IMG/VR virus record: IMGVR_UViG_3300006790_001296
Coordinates: 1-39,126 of that record
Direction: 5' to 3' (one strand)
Length of the DNA: 39,126 nucleotides
Source: a virus
Both the position numbers and the translations under genes were made by a program. The notes beneath the pieces are model-generated. The model was not told the origin of the DNA and ran no database searches. It saw only the letters and a list, made by a program, of their open reading frames with translations. Positions 24,233 through 35,406 of the stretch are shown here, piece after piece (within the stretch, counting starts at the first letter, position 1; each line of letters opens with the position of its first letter).

Positions 24233-27200
24233 TGCCGATAAAAGTACACAAGTTTGCGCCAAGGCAAAAACTTCCAACTGGAGGGGGTCTGTTTCACAAA
24301 TACAGAAGGGTCTTTGATGATGATGAATATCAAAAGCTCGTAGCTGAGCAGGGTCAAACCATTGCTGAGCTAGGTGAGGACACTATAGAGACAGTCGGGG
24401 CTAACCTTTATGAGGGAACAAAGGCCACGCCTGAGGCTATGTACCAAACAGGTACAGAGTTATACGAGTTCGGGGCTGAGTTGTTCGGGGCTGGCGAGGA
24501 TACAATGTACGACGCAAGGCAAGCTCGTCGCGCTGCTCAAGAGTTATCTGCACAAACAAAGCAGGAACTTGTCGGTGGTCTTCCCGGTGGAGGTATTAGC
24601 GAATTTGGTTACGAACTTGGCAGCACTGCAACTCAAGAGATTCCCTTTATGATCGGCTCTGCTGGTGTTGGGACGGTTGCAAAAAAAGCAGGCCAGAAGA
24701 TAGTCAAAAACAAGATACGACAACGCCTCGGTCAGGAGGCGCTTGAAGCTGCGCCTGACACTTTTGTTGGCAAGGCCGTAGGTAAGGCCATACAAGATCA
24801 GACCGAGAAGATCGGCACGCGAGCAGCCATATCATCAATGGCTGCAATACATGGAGCGCGTTCAACATCGGGAACATTTGGCGCTGCTACTGACAAACTG
24901 CATGAGGACTATTCCAAGGCGCTCAAGGCTCAGAACCCCGACATGCCGTGGCAGGAGATTGATCGGATGGCTTACGAGCAAGCTCGTGCCGATGCAGTTG
25001 CGCCTGCAATAGCCAGTGGTGTTATTACTGCTGGATTAATTTCTGCCTTCGGAGCCACAGGTGTTGAGCGATTCTTTGCGAACCCAACTAAGTCGCGTCC
25101 AGTATTTCAAGAGTTCCTTAGCGCATTCGGATTGGAGGCAACTGAAGAGGGCGCGGATCAATTTCTTCAAGGTGTACTAGCCAAGCACAGTTACGATCCG
25201 TCCCGTTCTTGGGATTCGATCATGGCTGAGACAGCGCATGCTGGATTACTGGGTGGCACGATAGGCGTAAAGCTGGGCGGCACGAAGATACTTGCGGAGA
25301 GGGGTGTTGATTTTTATCAAAACAGACCTATCACGAAACGCTTAGCTGCTTGGGCTGAAAGGAGAGCAGGCGCAAGAGTCAAGGATAAGGAAGGGCTTGC
25401 TAAATGGATTGAAGATCATACAGACACCAGCGGGACAGAGGCCAAGGAGGCTGCCACTGCGATAGCCAGTGCTACAGATCAGATCAAGGCTAGGCTTAAC
25501 AAGGAATCCCAAGGCGCATCTGAGCGTGAAGCTAAATCAGAAGCTGCACAGGAGCAGCGCCCAACTGAAGAGGAACTGGATCAGCGGGAGGAACAGGGTG
25601 AGGATGTTACTGTTGAGCGAGATGTTGCAGAGGAACTGAACCAGCATAAGGCGCGAGGCAGGGCGGCTGCCGAGGACAAGGTGGAGAACCCTGAGGAGAT
25701 CGCCTCCCAGATAGAGGAAGAGGATTCCATTGAAGCTGCTGAGAAGTTTGTCGAAGGCTACAACGAGGTAGCAATAAAAGAAGAAACCGAGCAGGAAGAG
25801 TTTAGGAGTGAAGACCTAGACCAAGACTATTTTGATACCTTCCCGGGAGCAGAGGAAGAGGTAACCACTGAGCAGTCAGCAGTTACTAGAGAGGAGTTCG
25901 CCCAAGCGGTAAACCAAGCTAAAGAAACTGCGAGAACTACAGGCAGGATAGAAATAGGTTCTGCTTTAGATGAAGTAGTAGAAGAGATAAGCCCAGATGA
26001 GGCGCTAAAAGAAGCAGTTAATAATATTACAACTCAGGCGGAGTCGGATGATTCATCGTTTAAAATAACAAAAAAGACATACTCTCCAGAGCAATTAAAA
26101 AAAGTTGATTCATTTCAAGAAACAAGAGATGAAAAAGTAGGTCGGTTATCTGAAGAAGAAATCACAGAACCTGTTTTAATTTTCAGAGAGGATGACGGCT
26201 CAGAGTACATTGTAAACGGGAATCACAGATACAGAGCAGCCGTAAAAGCTGGTAAGAATTTAGACGTAGTTGTTTACGAGAAGGATTCGTCATTGCCATC
26301 TGGCGTAATCCAAACAGAAGGCTTTTCTAAAACTGATCCGAATCAGGGTGACTTCTTTGGCCTAATGCTGGCCCCAGCCGCAGAGCAAATCGCAACCAAG
26401 GATGAAACCGAACAAGCTGATGTCGAGAACGACTCGCTGGATTTGTTTGATCAAGCGCAGCAGCAGGTTGCTAACGAGGACAGGGATGTATTTGGGCCAC
26501 CAGTGGAAGAGGCACAGCGCGAGCTTGATCTCACTGAACTAGAAGAAGGTGAGGAGCGTGGCCGTGTTGATGTTCCTCAGCGCCCGCTTGGCCCGCCAGC
26601 GCCTGATCCGCAGCGCGAGCTTGTTGCAGGTGAGGAGACTGAGCCTGACTTTACCACCGAGAGCTTGGAGGCTAAAGAAGCCCCAAAAGATCAGTTTGTT
26701 TTGTCGATTGAAAGGCCGTCAAAGAGCAGGCTTTCGCACTACAAGAAAGCTGACGGCTACCATGCAGATAAGCACATTAGCCTTGGTAAAAATTACAGTG
26801 ATAACGGCAGGGAAGCCATTGTTAAGCACAACCAAAATACCAAAAGTATAGACATTGGATTCATTAATGAGCAGGGCAGATTTATTCCCACTCATAGGCT
26901 CAAAGATTACGCTCAAGTTAAAGAGTCAAATCAGAAAAGAGGAAACTCTCAACAGCCTCGTGCATATTTTATTCCGAAGCAGCTACTAAGCAATGAGAGC
27001 TTAGCTAACCTTGATGTTTGGGAGTTGGCTCCTCGTTCCCCAATACAGGCCAAGTTTAGTAGAGCTCAGGCGGCCCAAGTTGGTGAGTCCGAGATGGCTC
27101 GCAGAATCGTAAGTCATGTCAGTGATCCTGCCCTTCGTGAGACATTGCAGCTAATGCTTGCTAATGATCAGCTTGGTGTTGAATCGGTTAATGCGTTGAT

Positions 27201-30200
27201 ACTTGCTGCAAAGCGTTACAAGCCCGAGGGTGCTAGGGGAGTAAATCCAAGAACACTCTCTGATGCGGGAAATGTTGAAGAACTTGCCAAGCAGCTTGAG
27301 CAATCAATTTCCTTACTACGCGATAAGAATTTATTTTCTGAGACTATTAGGAAGGGTGATGCGGGTTTTACTGAGGAAGCAGTTAACAGCTTGGTTGCAG
27401 GGCTTGAGGCTAGAACAGACTTAACTGTTGATGATCTTAAACTTGTAGATAAAGGGAGGGCTGATGAGGAGTTTGAAGCTGCTGACTTTGATGTTGCGGA
27501 AAGAGGCTTTCGAGCAAGTGTTCAGCAGAGTAATGAAAACGAAAAGAGCGAGAGCGGTCTGGCTCCATTGCTGTTTAAGACTTCTACTGAGTCAAAAGGT
27601 AAAACATCCAACAGAATTGAAGTCGGGTTGGTTAACCCCGAAAGAATACCACTTGCCGAACTGGAACAATCGCTGAATGAAGCCCTTGGAAGTGAGGGTA
27701 TTAAGTTTGAAATCAATAAAACAGGCGAGCCTCAGGTCAGTGTGTCGGGTGATGCCGAATTGCTTAACGACGATGCGATTGAAAACATCAGGGCCGTAAT
27801 TGCATACGTTAACATGAAGGCCAAGAAGGCTCCTGTTAATGAGAAATACGCCAAGGCTGCCAGCAAGAAACAAGAGATAGACAGGGCAGAGTCTGGTCGC
27901 AGGGTACAGAAAAAGGAGCGCGGCGTTTACACCCCGGGTAAATCAGAGGAGGGTAAATTCGCAGGTTTAAGAAGGCCCGATAAACTCACAGCAAACGACA
28001 AGAAGATTCTCGATAAGGGTGGAGCAGTTGCGGAGTATTGGGTTTCCGACTCCAAGAAGACTAAATCAGATGAGAACCAGTTAGGGCTGAAGGGCCAAAG
28101 TTTTCGCAAGGGCGGCAGGACTTACAAGAAGCAAAGCCTTCTTGATCCAAAAGTTTTAATCCAAATGGCTGACAGAAGAATCAGCTTATACAGGAGGACT
28201 AAAGCTCAGCCTGACAGAATGCTGCAACTTGGCGGCAAGACAATTTTCTCAAAGGAAGACAATCGTAAGAAGCCAAAGATTACCAAGGTTAAGATTGAGA
28301 AGGGCCAGCTAGAGGAAGGGGTTGAGCGCTACAGTATTGATGGCAGGCAGGTATTCATTATTAAGGACAAGCGAGATGGTAGGTACTATTACACCATAGG
28401 CTCTCGGCCCTCCACTGATAACATTGGTGTTGCGATGGACGCCACTGTTAAGACTCCGCTGCAAGCGAAGAACTTTATTGTTGGTCAGGTCAACAACCTA
28501 AACAAGGGACTCAAGCTCGCTCCCCTTTCACTGCTTATTGGTAAAGCAAGAGATGCCTATGGGCAGGAAACGCAGCAAGCTGTAGGGATTGAGGCTGTAG
28601 AAAGAGGTCAAACATTTGCGGCTACGCCAACATCGAGTCAGGCAGTTGAGGAGGGCAGAAAGGAAACTCCGAGCGTTGACGTAAGAATAGTAGAAGCCGA
28701 TGAGGAAGGTAAGGCAGAAGACGTTGAAACCAGAGGCAGATGGAGAAGTAAGGTTCAACCATCAGAGCCAATGCCACAGGTTGAAGGCGTTGAGCGCCAA
28801 GACCCCAATGAACCAGCATCATACAAGACAGGCAGGGAGATGCCCAAGGGCTTTGTCCTTGAGCGAGGTATCCTGATCCCTGCTGCCAAGCAGTTCGACA
28901 ACGATTTCCGAGCCAGTGTTGGGTTGCCTCCTGTAACCAAGCAAGGAGGCAGGTATGCTTTACCCTCAAGTCCTCTGGAGTTAACCGAGGAGCAACGTGA
29001 TCCACAATCAGTGCCAGTCGTGGGGCAGCGCTACACTGAAATCATGGAAGGTTCCCGGGATGAGGGAACCCCGTTAGAGGAGAGGCTTGCACAAACAGAT
29101 TTACCGCCAGCCGCTGCTGAGTCTGAAATAGATTTAAGCGAAGAAGAGTTTAATGCAGTTAAGGCGCATACTGATTCATTTAACGGAGGGGTTACAGGCT
29201 TCATTAATTCGATAGTTGATGAGGTGTTCGATAAAAACCCGGTCTTATTTGCCCAGCTACAAAAGCTGGCGCTAACAGCCCAGAAAGCAGCAACCAAGTT
29301 TGTTGCGGATGCAAGAAAGAGGGCTGAAGAAATGGATGTCAGCACTTTGGAGGGAAGGACTCAAAGGAAGAAGCTGCTTGATCGTGCCGCGATACTTGAA
29401 GCAGGTATGCCCTATGATTTTAAGTCCGTATTAAACGAACAAGGGAGAAGGATTTTAATTAGCTGGGCCAAGTCTGTTAGCCCGAATAACCACAAAGCTG
29501 TTCTGGAGTATGCAGAAGATATTTTCAGAGCCGCTGAAACCAACAAGAAACTCAGGGCTAAGGCGAAGAAGTCAGATAGTGAGAACCTGCAAGTCCCAAC
29601 TGATCTGCCCACAGCCAAGGGTGCGGTTGCGCTTAAAGAATTAATTGCTCGTCCTGACAACGGGCTGACAGAGGAGCAGCGTTTAGCTGCCCTCCGTTTC
29701 CTTGACCAGATAGCACCTGAGTTACTGGAGAATCTGTCACTGAATATCAGTGCAGAGCTCAACGCTGAGGGCGACACCGAGGTGGCTTATGAGGGTGAGT
29801 TCAACTCGCTGGAGAACCTGATCAATCTGGCAAGCGACACCAACACAGATGAGAACACTTTGCTTGAGGAGATTGCTCACTTCACTGCCAAGTTGCTTCC
29901 GTCTGATCTCCGTAGCCAAGCAATCAAATTACACAAGAAAGCGCTGGGCGATGAGATAGCCAAGAATGAAAAGGCTTTGAGTCGAGCTCAGGGAGATGAT
30001 CGGGTTCGCATTCTCAGCAACCTCAACGTGCTCAGAGCCATACAATCCCGTGGCCAACTAACCAGTGAGGAGTTTAGGAATATCCTACCCCGTGAATCAG
30101 AGGTTGGATCAGATACTTTCGAGAGGATCATCGAGGACACCTACCATTTGGCTAACGCCGATGAGTTCTACGCCAACGCAATGGTCACCCGCGCTGGTGA

Positions 30201-33200
30201 GTCTGAGTTCAGTCGAGCTCGTCAGTTCTTAAACAGTATTCTCGATGCCATAGCTGCTGCCTTTGGTAACACGAACGCGCAGGTAAACCGTTTTGTAAGT
30301 AACGCCAAGAGATCGCTGGCAACCCCGGGTAAAGCCAACAAGAGAATGGGTGGCATGCTCATGCGTGGCAACGTCAATGCCAAAAGCATGAAGGTGTTGA
30401 CCAATCCCGGTAAACTTGCAGGCGCAACAGCCACAGATTTACAGAGAGCGGATCAGGCTAGGGCGATGGGCAATGAAGCTGATGCCGAGAAATACAAACA
30501 GCGTGCCGATGATCGCGTGGCACAAGCTGGCGGTGTGGTTTCCTTGTTTGAACGTGTGATTCGCAAGGTGGTTCCGACCTTGGATACTGGGGGACGAGTT
30601 GCACAGTTGTTGAAATTCCGTGATCTGGGGTACGTCACCAACCTTGTTGATTCGTTGCCTAGTTCATCTGAGTACAAGCAGACAATCCAGCGGTTTATGG
30701 AGGACGGTAAGCCTGAGTTGGCTCAGGCAACTGCTCTTTATGCATACCAGTTCATACTGGAGATGGAGAACAGGGCTAAAGCATTACGGCTGAAGGCTGA
30801 TGAAAAACTTAAAAGAATAAACACTGACACATTTAAGGATAATGTCAGGCGTGCCATTGAAAACGAAAAGAAAGATAACCGCACAGCAATAATCAACAGT
30901 GAAATTGTTAAGTCGTTACAGAACGCTTTAGTTGACGCTACCTCAACTGGCCCAACTCTTAACATGTTGGCCCAAATGATTGGGTCAGTGGAAAACTTAG
31001 AGGCCGCAGTCAGCACAGTGCCTGAGCTCAACAAGGCTATTGCAACTCTTACCAACATACTGAGCAAGGAAGAGGCAGGTATTGAGTTGTTTAACAGGCC
31101 AGACATATCTGATCAGTTCCATGACAGCGGTGAGATAGTTCGACTAAGCAATGAGATATTTGAGTTTGTCAAAAATCTAGGCGTCAGGGTAGAGGATGAG
31201 AACTTATGGCGAACAGCTTCAGCGTTATTTGTAGCGAACAGGTCTATCCGAACAAATTCAATCATCGAGTCGATGCCTTTTATTGAGGCAAAGAAAAATT
31301 CCACTGCAAAGATTAAGGAAATACTTGATGCAATTAACAGTGGGGATGAGGCAACCCGCAGGCAAAAGATTGCCGAGATATTCCAAGAGGTGGTTGACCT
31401 CTCTACGGAGGAGGGCAAGGCAAAGTATGTCACCCAGCAGCGAATGGGTTCCGTCGTTAAGGAGATTAGAGATGCTGCCATTTATGAGGAGGCGGCAGCC
31501 GCAGCCGAGGCTGTTGTTAACGACCCAGAAATCACCGAGTTTAGAAGGCTTACAGCATTGCAAGCGAAGGTGGATGATCGGCCAGAGTTAGTGGAGAATC
31601 ACTTCTATGAAGACTTCTCTAATGGAAGTATTTATATCCCTAAACCCCCTAACAAATTAAACCCAGAGGGCGACAACGTAGTTAAGATAAATGTCATTAG
31701 TGGAGGGAAGGGTAATGAAAATATTAAGAAGGCAAATGAGGCAGCCAAGGATATACAGGAATGGCTAGAGGAAAACATGGAAGATGGGAAACCAACTTCT
31801 CCTTATTGGGAATACTACTGGAACACTCTACAACAATTACACACTACATTTATAAATGATTTAATTTGGAACACTCCAACAAACCAGAGAACACTTCTCC
31901 GTAATACGTTCTTTGGCGTTCTTGGCCACATGGTGGACAACATCCCTACTCGCGGAGCCAAGATCGCAAGGCGCTTCATCGACAAGCACGACATGTACTA
32001 CACATGGTTTGATGATTGGAGAGCTAGGCATAAAGCTAAATGGACAAATCTTTTATTGCTCGCAGCTAAATCAAGGAAGGGCAGGTTTGCTGATGATGTA
32101 AAGTTCTTCAAGCTACGCGAATCAAAAGAGGCTCAAAAGATAAGAGGCGTTGCTGAATGGGAAAAAAACGTAGGCCGATACTTGCGTGATTCATGGCAGG
32201 AGGGTGGCATGAATTACGGTGTTGGTGAGGTGCTGCCGAACGGTGAGATTGTGACGAAGGAGGACATGGCTCTCCTTGAGTATGAAGACATGATGACCGA
32301 TGAGGCTTATCAATTTAACGGAAAGATTGCTGAGCAGGATGAATCCACTCAGCCATTCCGTGTCACAGATGCAGCAGTTAAGGGCCGAAGCATTAAGCGA
32401 CTGGCATTAAGAAGGGGTAAAGCAATGCTGCCTCGCAGGTTCAGCGGAGATGGCAGGTCGTTCATAGATCAGTATCAGCTTCAAGTTAACGCAGGTAAAA
32501 CTGGCAAGGCTTTGTTTGATGAAATCTTTGCAGGCGAGGAAGGCACGCAGGCATTGATTAGTTTTATATCTGATCGCAACCCTGAGTGGGTAACCGCCTC
32601 TGGTATTGATGCCTCAATTAATGAAGGCATTTACAGTATGGTGAGTGAGGAGATCAGGGACGGCTCTCTGCTTGAAACCTACAACGAGACTGAACTAACT
32701 GCACAGTTGATAGCCAGTAGGCTGGCTGAGGCGGCAGGTGTTGGGGTTGAAACAGGGACAGCGGAAGTTCCTTCGATCAAGGAGCAACTGATGCAAGAGT
32801 TTGCTCCAGTCTTGGACAACTTGGCTGGCAAGTTTGACAAGGAGAACAACAATAAAAATCCGTTTCTGCAAATATCCACCACTGAAGGAATATCTAGTCT
32901 CACTGAGGGGAGAAGAGACAAGATTGCTCCATCATTTTTCTACACCTATGGCTTCAATAACGAGCAGCAGTTTCAGAGTTTTGTTTCTCAAGGCCAGTTG
33001 CCAGCAGCGCAGGGTGTAATTTCTGCGCTAAAGTCAGCCCAGACAGAGATCGGCCAACTGATTAACACCAGCCAGCTTGATGCCCTTGCCAAGAAGTACA
33101 TGAACCAGCTTGGCAAGAAGGGAAAAAAGGCTGACCGATATTCAAGGAAGGTTCAGAAGGCTATAGCCAAAGAGCTTGGTATTAAAATCGTTAGTGATAA

Positions 33201-35406
33201 TAGCGTGCAATTTCAACTGACGAAACAGTACGAAAACCTTGGCCAATACATCAGAGATTTTGAGGAGGTTTATGGATCAGCAGGGGGATCAGATTACTCT
33301 GTTGATTCATTACCAAACCTTGCTCAACGCGCTTGGGGTATAACGGTTGGCAGCTTGCTTGCTAATCCTATGACCACCATCCGCAACTACACCGATACTC
33401 TTATCAACGGGGCTCTTGCGGTTCAGATGATCCAAGGCGGCACGGGCATCATGCCGATAATTCATACCATCCTTCGATCTCTGATGGTTTCTGTAATAAA
33501 AGGCGGCGGTTCATTTATAGTCTCGGGCGCAAAGATAGCCACATACAAGCTGCCTATCGTTGGAACATGGAAAGCAGTAAAGAGAGGGACGGGCATCGAC
33601 GGCCATCCCCCTTCATTGTACGGCGCTATCCGTGCGCTCCTTACACCTACAATCGAGGAGCTTGCCGAGACGCTGCCAAGCAGAACGAGAGAGTACGAAA
33701 TGCTGAGGCGTCAGGGCTTGGGCATGCCGACAACTCCCGAGCAGACATCCATTAACTTCGATGAGTTGCTGGAAACTGGCGGCAGAGTTCTTTCGCCAAT
33801 GCAGGCAGAGGAATCATCCAAGTTAAACCCAGCCAAGGCTTTGTTCTGGCGAGGGCTAGGCAAGGGTATTGGTGCATGGGAAGCTGGCTTAAATGTTTTG
33901 TTGCGTCCATTGATGCAACGCATGGGCGATGTAGCTGCCAACAACTTGCTGGCTAACCTAGCTGCACATGTTGGCCACACCATGCAGCGTAAAGCCAAGT
34001 TAGCTTACGCAAATAGAATCAAGCAGGGCATTAACCTTGATGAAACTTTAGAGCCAGAGGAGTTACTTGGTAACTTCATGGGTTTACTAAAGCAGAACGG
34101 CACAACGTACAACGAGGCACTTACATTTTTATCGAAAGCTGGAATCACTAACCTTGAGCAGCAAGTCAAAGACTACTGGCAAAGGCTGGCCTCTGCTCCC
34201 GATAAGGCTTCCCGTAATCAGGAGAAACTTTTTACTCAAAGCCAATTAGACCGCATGGCCGCTGTTCTGGTAATGAGCAACAACATTGCCACGCCGTCGA
34301 ACAGACCCTTGTGGATGAAAAAGAGCAGACTTAATTCAATTATGTTTGCCCTAACTGGGTGGAGTTTTAACCAGTTACAAAACTGGATGAAAGCTACAGC
34401 GGCAACAGGTGGTGAATCAGGAAGAGAGCAAGCCAAGCGCAGGGTGCAGATGCTGATGCTGATCTTGGCCCCAATCGCTTTTGGTATCCCAGACAACTGG
34501 ATTCTTGAGTGGTTAATGCGCGGGGTGGATGAAGGGCTTTATGGCCGCAGAAGAATAACAAGGCTGCCGAACGAGACAGCAGGATGGCAGCAGGATGGAA
34601 TCCAATGGGATGAAAGCAAGGCAGTGCTTAGCCTTGCCACTCAGTCCGTACCGCTGCTCGGCTCCAGCTTAAATGCATATTGGAATGACCTCCCGGGTAG
34701 GGCGCAGCACACTCCCGCTGGCTTGGTGACGGGTCAAATCGGCGCTGCTGTTGACTTCTTTGTTAATGGCAAGTCAACAGGCAACTTAGAGCAGACTGGC
34801 ATTGCCGCCATCAATCGTTTGCTCCCAATCAGTCGAGCAGTAACCTACCGCGTCTCTAAGTGGCAGAAGGCTAAGACTAAGAACGACAATGCTCGTCGTG
34901 CAATTCGGGCAACATACTCAGATGCGAAAGCCATAAGGCCAATCACTGGTGGGGCTATGGGCTATGTGCCTGATGAGTTTACCCCACTCAAAGAAATGTG
35001 GGCTGCTGCTGTAGCTGATGGTGACTGGGCCGAGGCTCGCCGCTTGTATGATGAAGGAATAGATACTTATCGTTACGTCAGAGAGGAAGCTACTGGCAGA
35101 AAGATAAGCAGGGAGCAGGCAGAGAGAAACATGAAGTCATCTCTTTCTACGGCAAACCCTGTGGCAAAAGCATTGCAGTACAAACCTGATCGTAAAACAT
35201 TTTACGAAAACATAGCTCACGCTACTGAAAAGGATGCTGGCACAATCAGAAGCAACCTAAAAAACTGGGAAGAGGCTCATAGGATATTTGATCTAACTTC
35301 AATCTTTGCATCAGGAAGCAGCAAGTCGAAGCGCCCTGTAGTCCGTCGAAGTATTAACCGCATTAACAGGAGAACCTCAGGGCGTAGTGCACTGAGGCAG
35401 CGGTGA
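24232..35406 (+). CDS. Giant multidomain virion protein (polyvalent-protein-like, 3724 aa)
   Basis: The gene takes 11.2 kb. Visible parts in order: glycine/alanine-rich hydrophobic segments at about 124-145, 255-280 and 335-353, suited to membrane insertion; an E-rich helical section (437-600); a ParB/sulfiredoxin-like domain (about 605-690) with the core YIVNGNHRYRAA; a small strand-rich domain (about 1333-1423); a helix LLEEIAHFTAKLL (1879-1883 = EEIAH) that looks like a zincin helix lacking its first histidine, with ADEFYANAM about 97 residues later; long coiled coils; LLANPMTTIRN at about 3044, a motif I associate with giant phage ejection proteins; hydrophobic helices near 3050-3100 and 3404-3420; and a basic C-terminus. 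Likely packaged and injected with DNA to protect or prepare it. Domain calls are by eye. Confidence 0.78.
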   Translation: MPIKVHKFAPRQKLPTGGGLFHKYRRVFDDDEYQKLVAEQGQTIAELGEDTIETVGANLYEGTKATPEAMYQTGTELYEFGAELFGAGEDTMYDARQARRAAQELSAQTKQELVGGLPGGGISEFGYELGSTATQEIPFMIGSAGVGTVAKKAGQKIVKNKIRQRLGQEALEAAPDTFVGKAVGKAIQDQTEKIGTRAAISSMAAIHGARSTSGTFGAATDKLHEDYSKALKAQNPDMPWQEIDRMAYEQARADAVAPAIASGVITAGLISAFGATGVERFFANPTKSRPVFQEFLSAFGLEATEEGADQFLQGVLAKHSYDPSRSWDSIMAETAHAGLLGGTIGVKLGGTKILAERGVDFYQNRPITKRLAAWAERRAGARVKDKEGLAKWIEDHTDTSGTEAKEAATAIASATDQIKARLNKESQGASEREAKSEAAQEQRPTEEELDQREEQGEDVTVERDVAEELNQHKARGRAAAEDKVENPEEIASQIEEEDSIEAAEKFVEGYNEVAIKEETEQEEFRSEDLDQDYFDTFPGAEEEVTTEQSAVTREEFAQAVNQAKETARTTGRIEIGSALDEVVEEISPDEALKEAVNNITTQAESDDSSFKITKKTYSPEQLKKVDSFQETRDEKVGRLSEEEITEPVLIFREDDGSEYIVNGNHRYRAAVKAGKNLDVVVYEKDSSLPSGVIQTEGFSKTDPNQGDFFGLMLAPAAEQIATKDETEQADVENDSLDLFDQAQQQVANEDRDVFGPPVEEAQRELDLTELEEGEERGRVDVPQRPLGPPAPDPQRELVAGEETEPDFTTESLEAKEAPKDQFVLSIERPSKSRLSHYKKADGYHADKHISLGKNYSDNGREAIVKHNQNTKSIDIGFINEQGRFIPTHRLKDYAQVKESNQKRGNSQQPRAYFIPKQLLSNESLANLDVWELAPRSPIQAKFSRAQAAQVGESEMARRIVSHVSDPALRETLQLMLANDQLGVESVNALILAAKRYKPEGARGVNPRTLSDAGNVEELAKQLEQSISLLRDKNLFSETIRKGDAGFTEEAVNSLVAGLEARTDLTVDDLKLVDKGRADEEFEAADFDVAERGFRASVQQSNENEKSESGLAPLLFKTSTESKGKTSNRIEVGLVNPERIPLAELEQSLNEALGSEGIKFEINKTGEPQVSVSGDAELLNDDAIENIRAVIAYVNMKAKKAPVNEKYAKAASKKQEIDRAESGRRVQKKERGVYTPGKSEEGKFAGLRRPDKLTANDKKILDKGGAVAEYWVSDSKKTKSDENQLGLKGQSFRKGGRTYKKQSLLDPKVLIQMADRRISLYRRTKAQPDRMLQLGGKTIFSKEDNRKKPKITKVKIEKGQLEEGVERYSIDGRQVFIIKDKRDGRYYYTIGSRPSTDNIGVAMDATVKTPLQAKNFIVGQVNNLNKGLKLAPLSLLIGKARDAYGQETQQAVGIEAVERGQTFAATPTSSQAVEEGRKETPSVDVRIVEADEEGKAEDVETRGRWRSKVQPSEPMPQVEGVERQDPNEPASYKTGREMPKGFVLERGILIPAAKQFDNDFRASVGLPPVTKQGGRYALPSSPLELTEEQRDPQSVPVVGQRYTEIMEGSRDEGTPLEERLAQTDLPPAAAESEIDLSEEEFNAVKAHTDSFNGGVTGFINSIVDEVFDKNPVLFAQLQKLALTAQKAATKFVADARKRAEEMDVSTLEGRTQRKKLLDRAAILEAGMPYDFKSVLNEQGRRILISWAKSVSPNNHKAVLEYAEDIFRAAETNKKLRAKAKKSDSENLQVPTDLPTAKGAVALKELIARPDNGLTEEQRLAALRFLDQIAPELLENLSLNISAELNAEGDTEVAYEGEFNSLENLINLASDTNTDENTLLEEIAHFTAKLLPSDLRSQAIKLHKKALGDEIAKNEKALSRAQGDDRVRILSNLNVLRAIQSRGQLTSEEFRNILPRESEVGSDTFERIIEDTYHLANADEFYANAMVTRAGESEFSRARQFLNSILDAIAAAFGNTNAQVNRFVSNAKRSLATPGKANKRMGGMLMRGNVNAKSMKVLTNPGKLAGATATDLQRADQARAMGNEADAEKYKQRADDRVAQAGGVVSLFERVIRKVVPTLDTGGRVAQLLKFRDLGYVTNLVDSLPSSSEYKQTIQRFMEDGKPELAQATALYAYQFILEMENRAKALRLKADEKLKRINTDTFKDNVRRAIENEKKDNRTAIINSEIVKSLQNALVDATSTGPTLNMLAQMIGSVENLEAAVSTVPELNKAIATLTNILSKEEAGIELFNRPDISDQFHDSGEIVRLSNEIFEFVKNLGVRVEDENLWRTASALFVANRSIRTNSIIESMPFIEAKKNSTAKIKEILDAINSGDEATRRQKIAEIFQEVVDLSTEEGKAKYVTQQRMGSVVKEIRDAAIYEEAAAAAEAVVNDPEITEFRRLTALQAKVDDRPELVENHFYEDFSNGSIYIPKPPNKLNPEGDNVVKINVISGGKGNENIKKANEAAKDIQEWLEENMEDGKPTSPYWEYYWNTLQQLHTTFINDLIWNTPTNQRTLLRNTFFGVLGHMVDNIPTRGAKIARRFIDKHDMYYTWFDDWRARHKAKWTNLLLLAAKSRKGRFADDVKFFKLRESKEAQKIRGVAEWEKNVGRYLRDSWQEGGMNYGVGEVLPNGEIVTKEDMALLEYEDMMTDEAYQFNGKIAEQDESTQPFRVTDAAVKGRSIKRLALRRGKAMLPRRFSGDGRSFIDQYQLQVNAGKTGKALFDEIFAGEEGTQALISFISDRNPEWVTASGIDASINEGIYSMVSEEIRDGSLLETYNETELTAQLIASRLAEAAGVGVETGTAEVPSIKEQLMQEFAPVLDNLAGKFDKENNNKNPFLQISTTEGISSLTEGRRDKIAPSFFYTYGFNNEQQFQSFVSQGQLPAAQGVISALKSAQTEIGQLINTSQLDALAKKYMNQLGKKGKKADRYSRKVQKAIAKELGIKIVSDNSVQFQLTKQYENLGQYIRDFEEVYGSAGGSDYSVDSLPNLAQRAWGITVGSLLANPMTTIRNYTDTLINGALAVQMIQGGTGIMPIIHTILRSLMVSVIKGGGSFIVSGAKIATYKLPIVGTWKAVKRGTGIDGHPPSLYGAIRALLTPTIEELAETLPSRTREYEMLRRQGLGMPTTPEQTSINFDELLETGGRVLSPMQAEESSKLNPAKALFWRGLGKGIGAWEAGLNVLLRPLMQRMGDVAANNLLANLAAHVGHTMQRKAKLAYANRIKQGINLDETLEPEELLGNFMGLLKQNGTTYNEALTFLSKAGITNLEQQVKDYWQRLASAPDKASRNQEKLFTQSQLDRMAAVLVMSNNIATPSNRPLWMKKSRLNSIMFALTGWSFNQLQNWMKATAATGGESGREQAKRRVQMLMLILAPIAFGIPDNWILEWLMRGVDEGLYGRRRITRLPNETAGWQQDGIQWDESKAVLSLATQSVPLLGSSLNAYWNDLPGRAQHTPAGLVTGQIGAAVDFFVNGKSTGNLEQTGIAAINRLLPISRAVTYRVSKWQKAKTKNDNARRAIRATYSDAKAIRPITGGAMGYVPDEFTPLKEMWAAAVADGDWAEARRLYDEGIDTYRYVREEATGRKISREQAERNMKSSLSTANPVAKALQYKPDRKTFYENIAHATEKDAGTIRSNLKNWEEAHRIFDLTSIFASGSSKSKRPVVRRSINRINRRTSGRSALRQR

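Noticed and set aside
24232-35406. Giant gene as an N4-type virion RNA polymerase
   Set aside because: Size and context fit, and RRDKIAPSFFYTYG (about residues 2893-2906) loosely recalls the polymerase R-x3-K...YG motif. The spacing is off by one, however, and no matching catalytic aspartate motifs before or after it were found.
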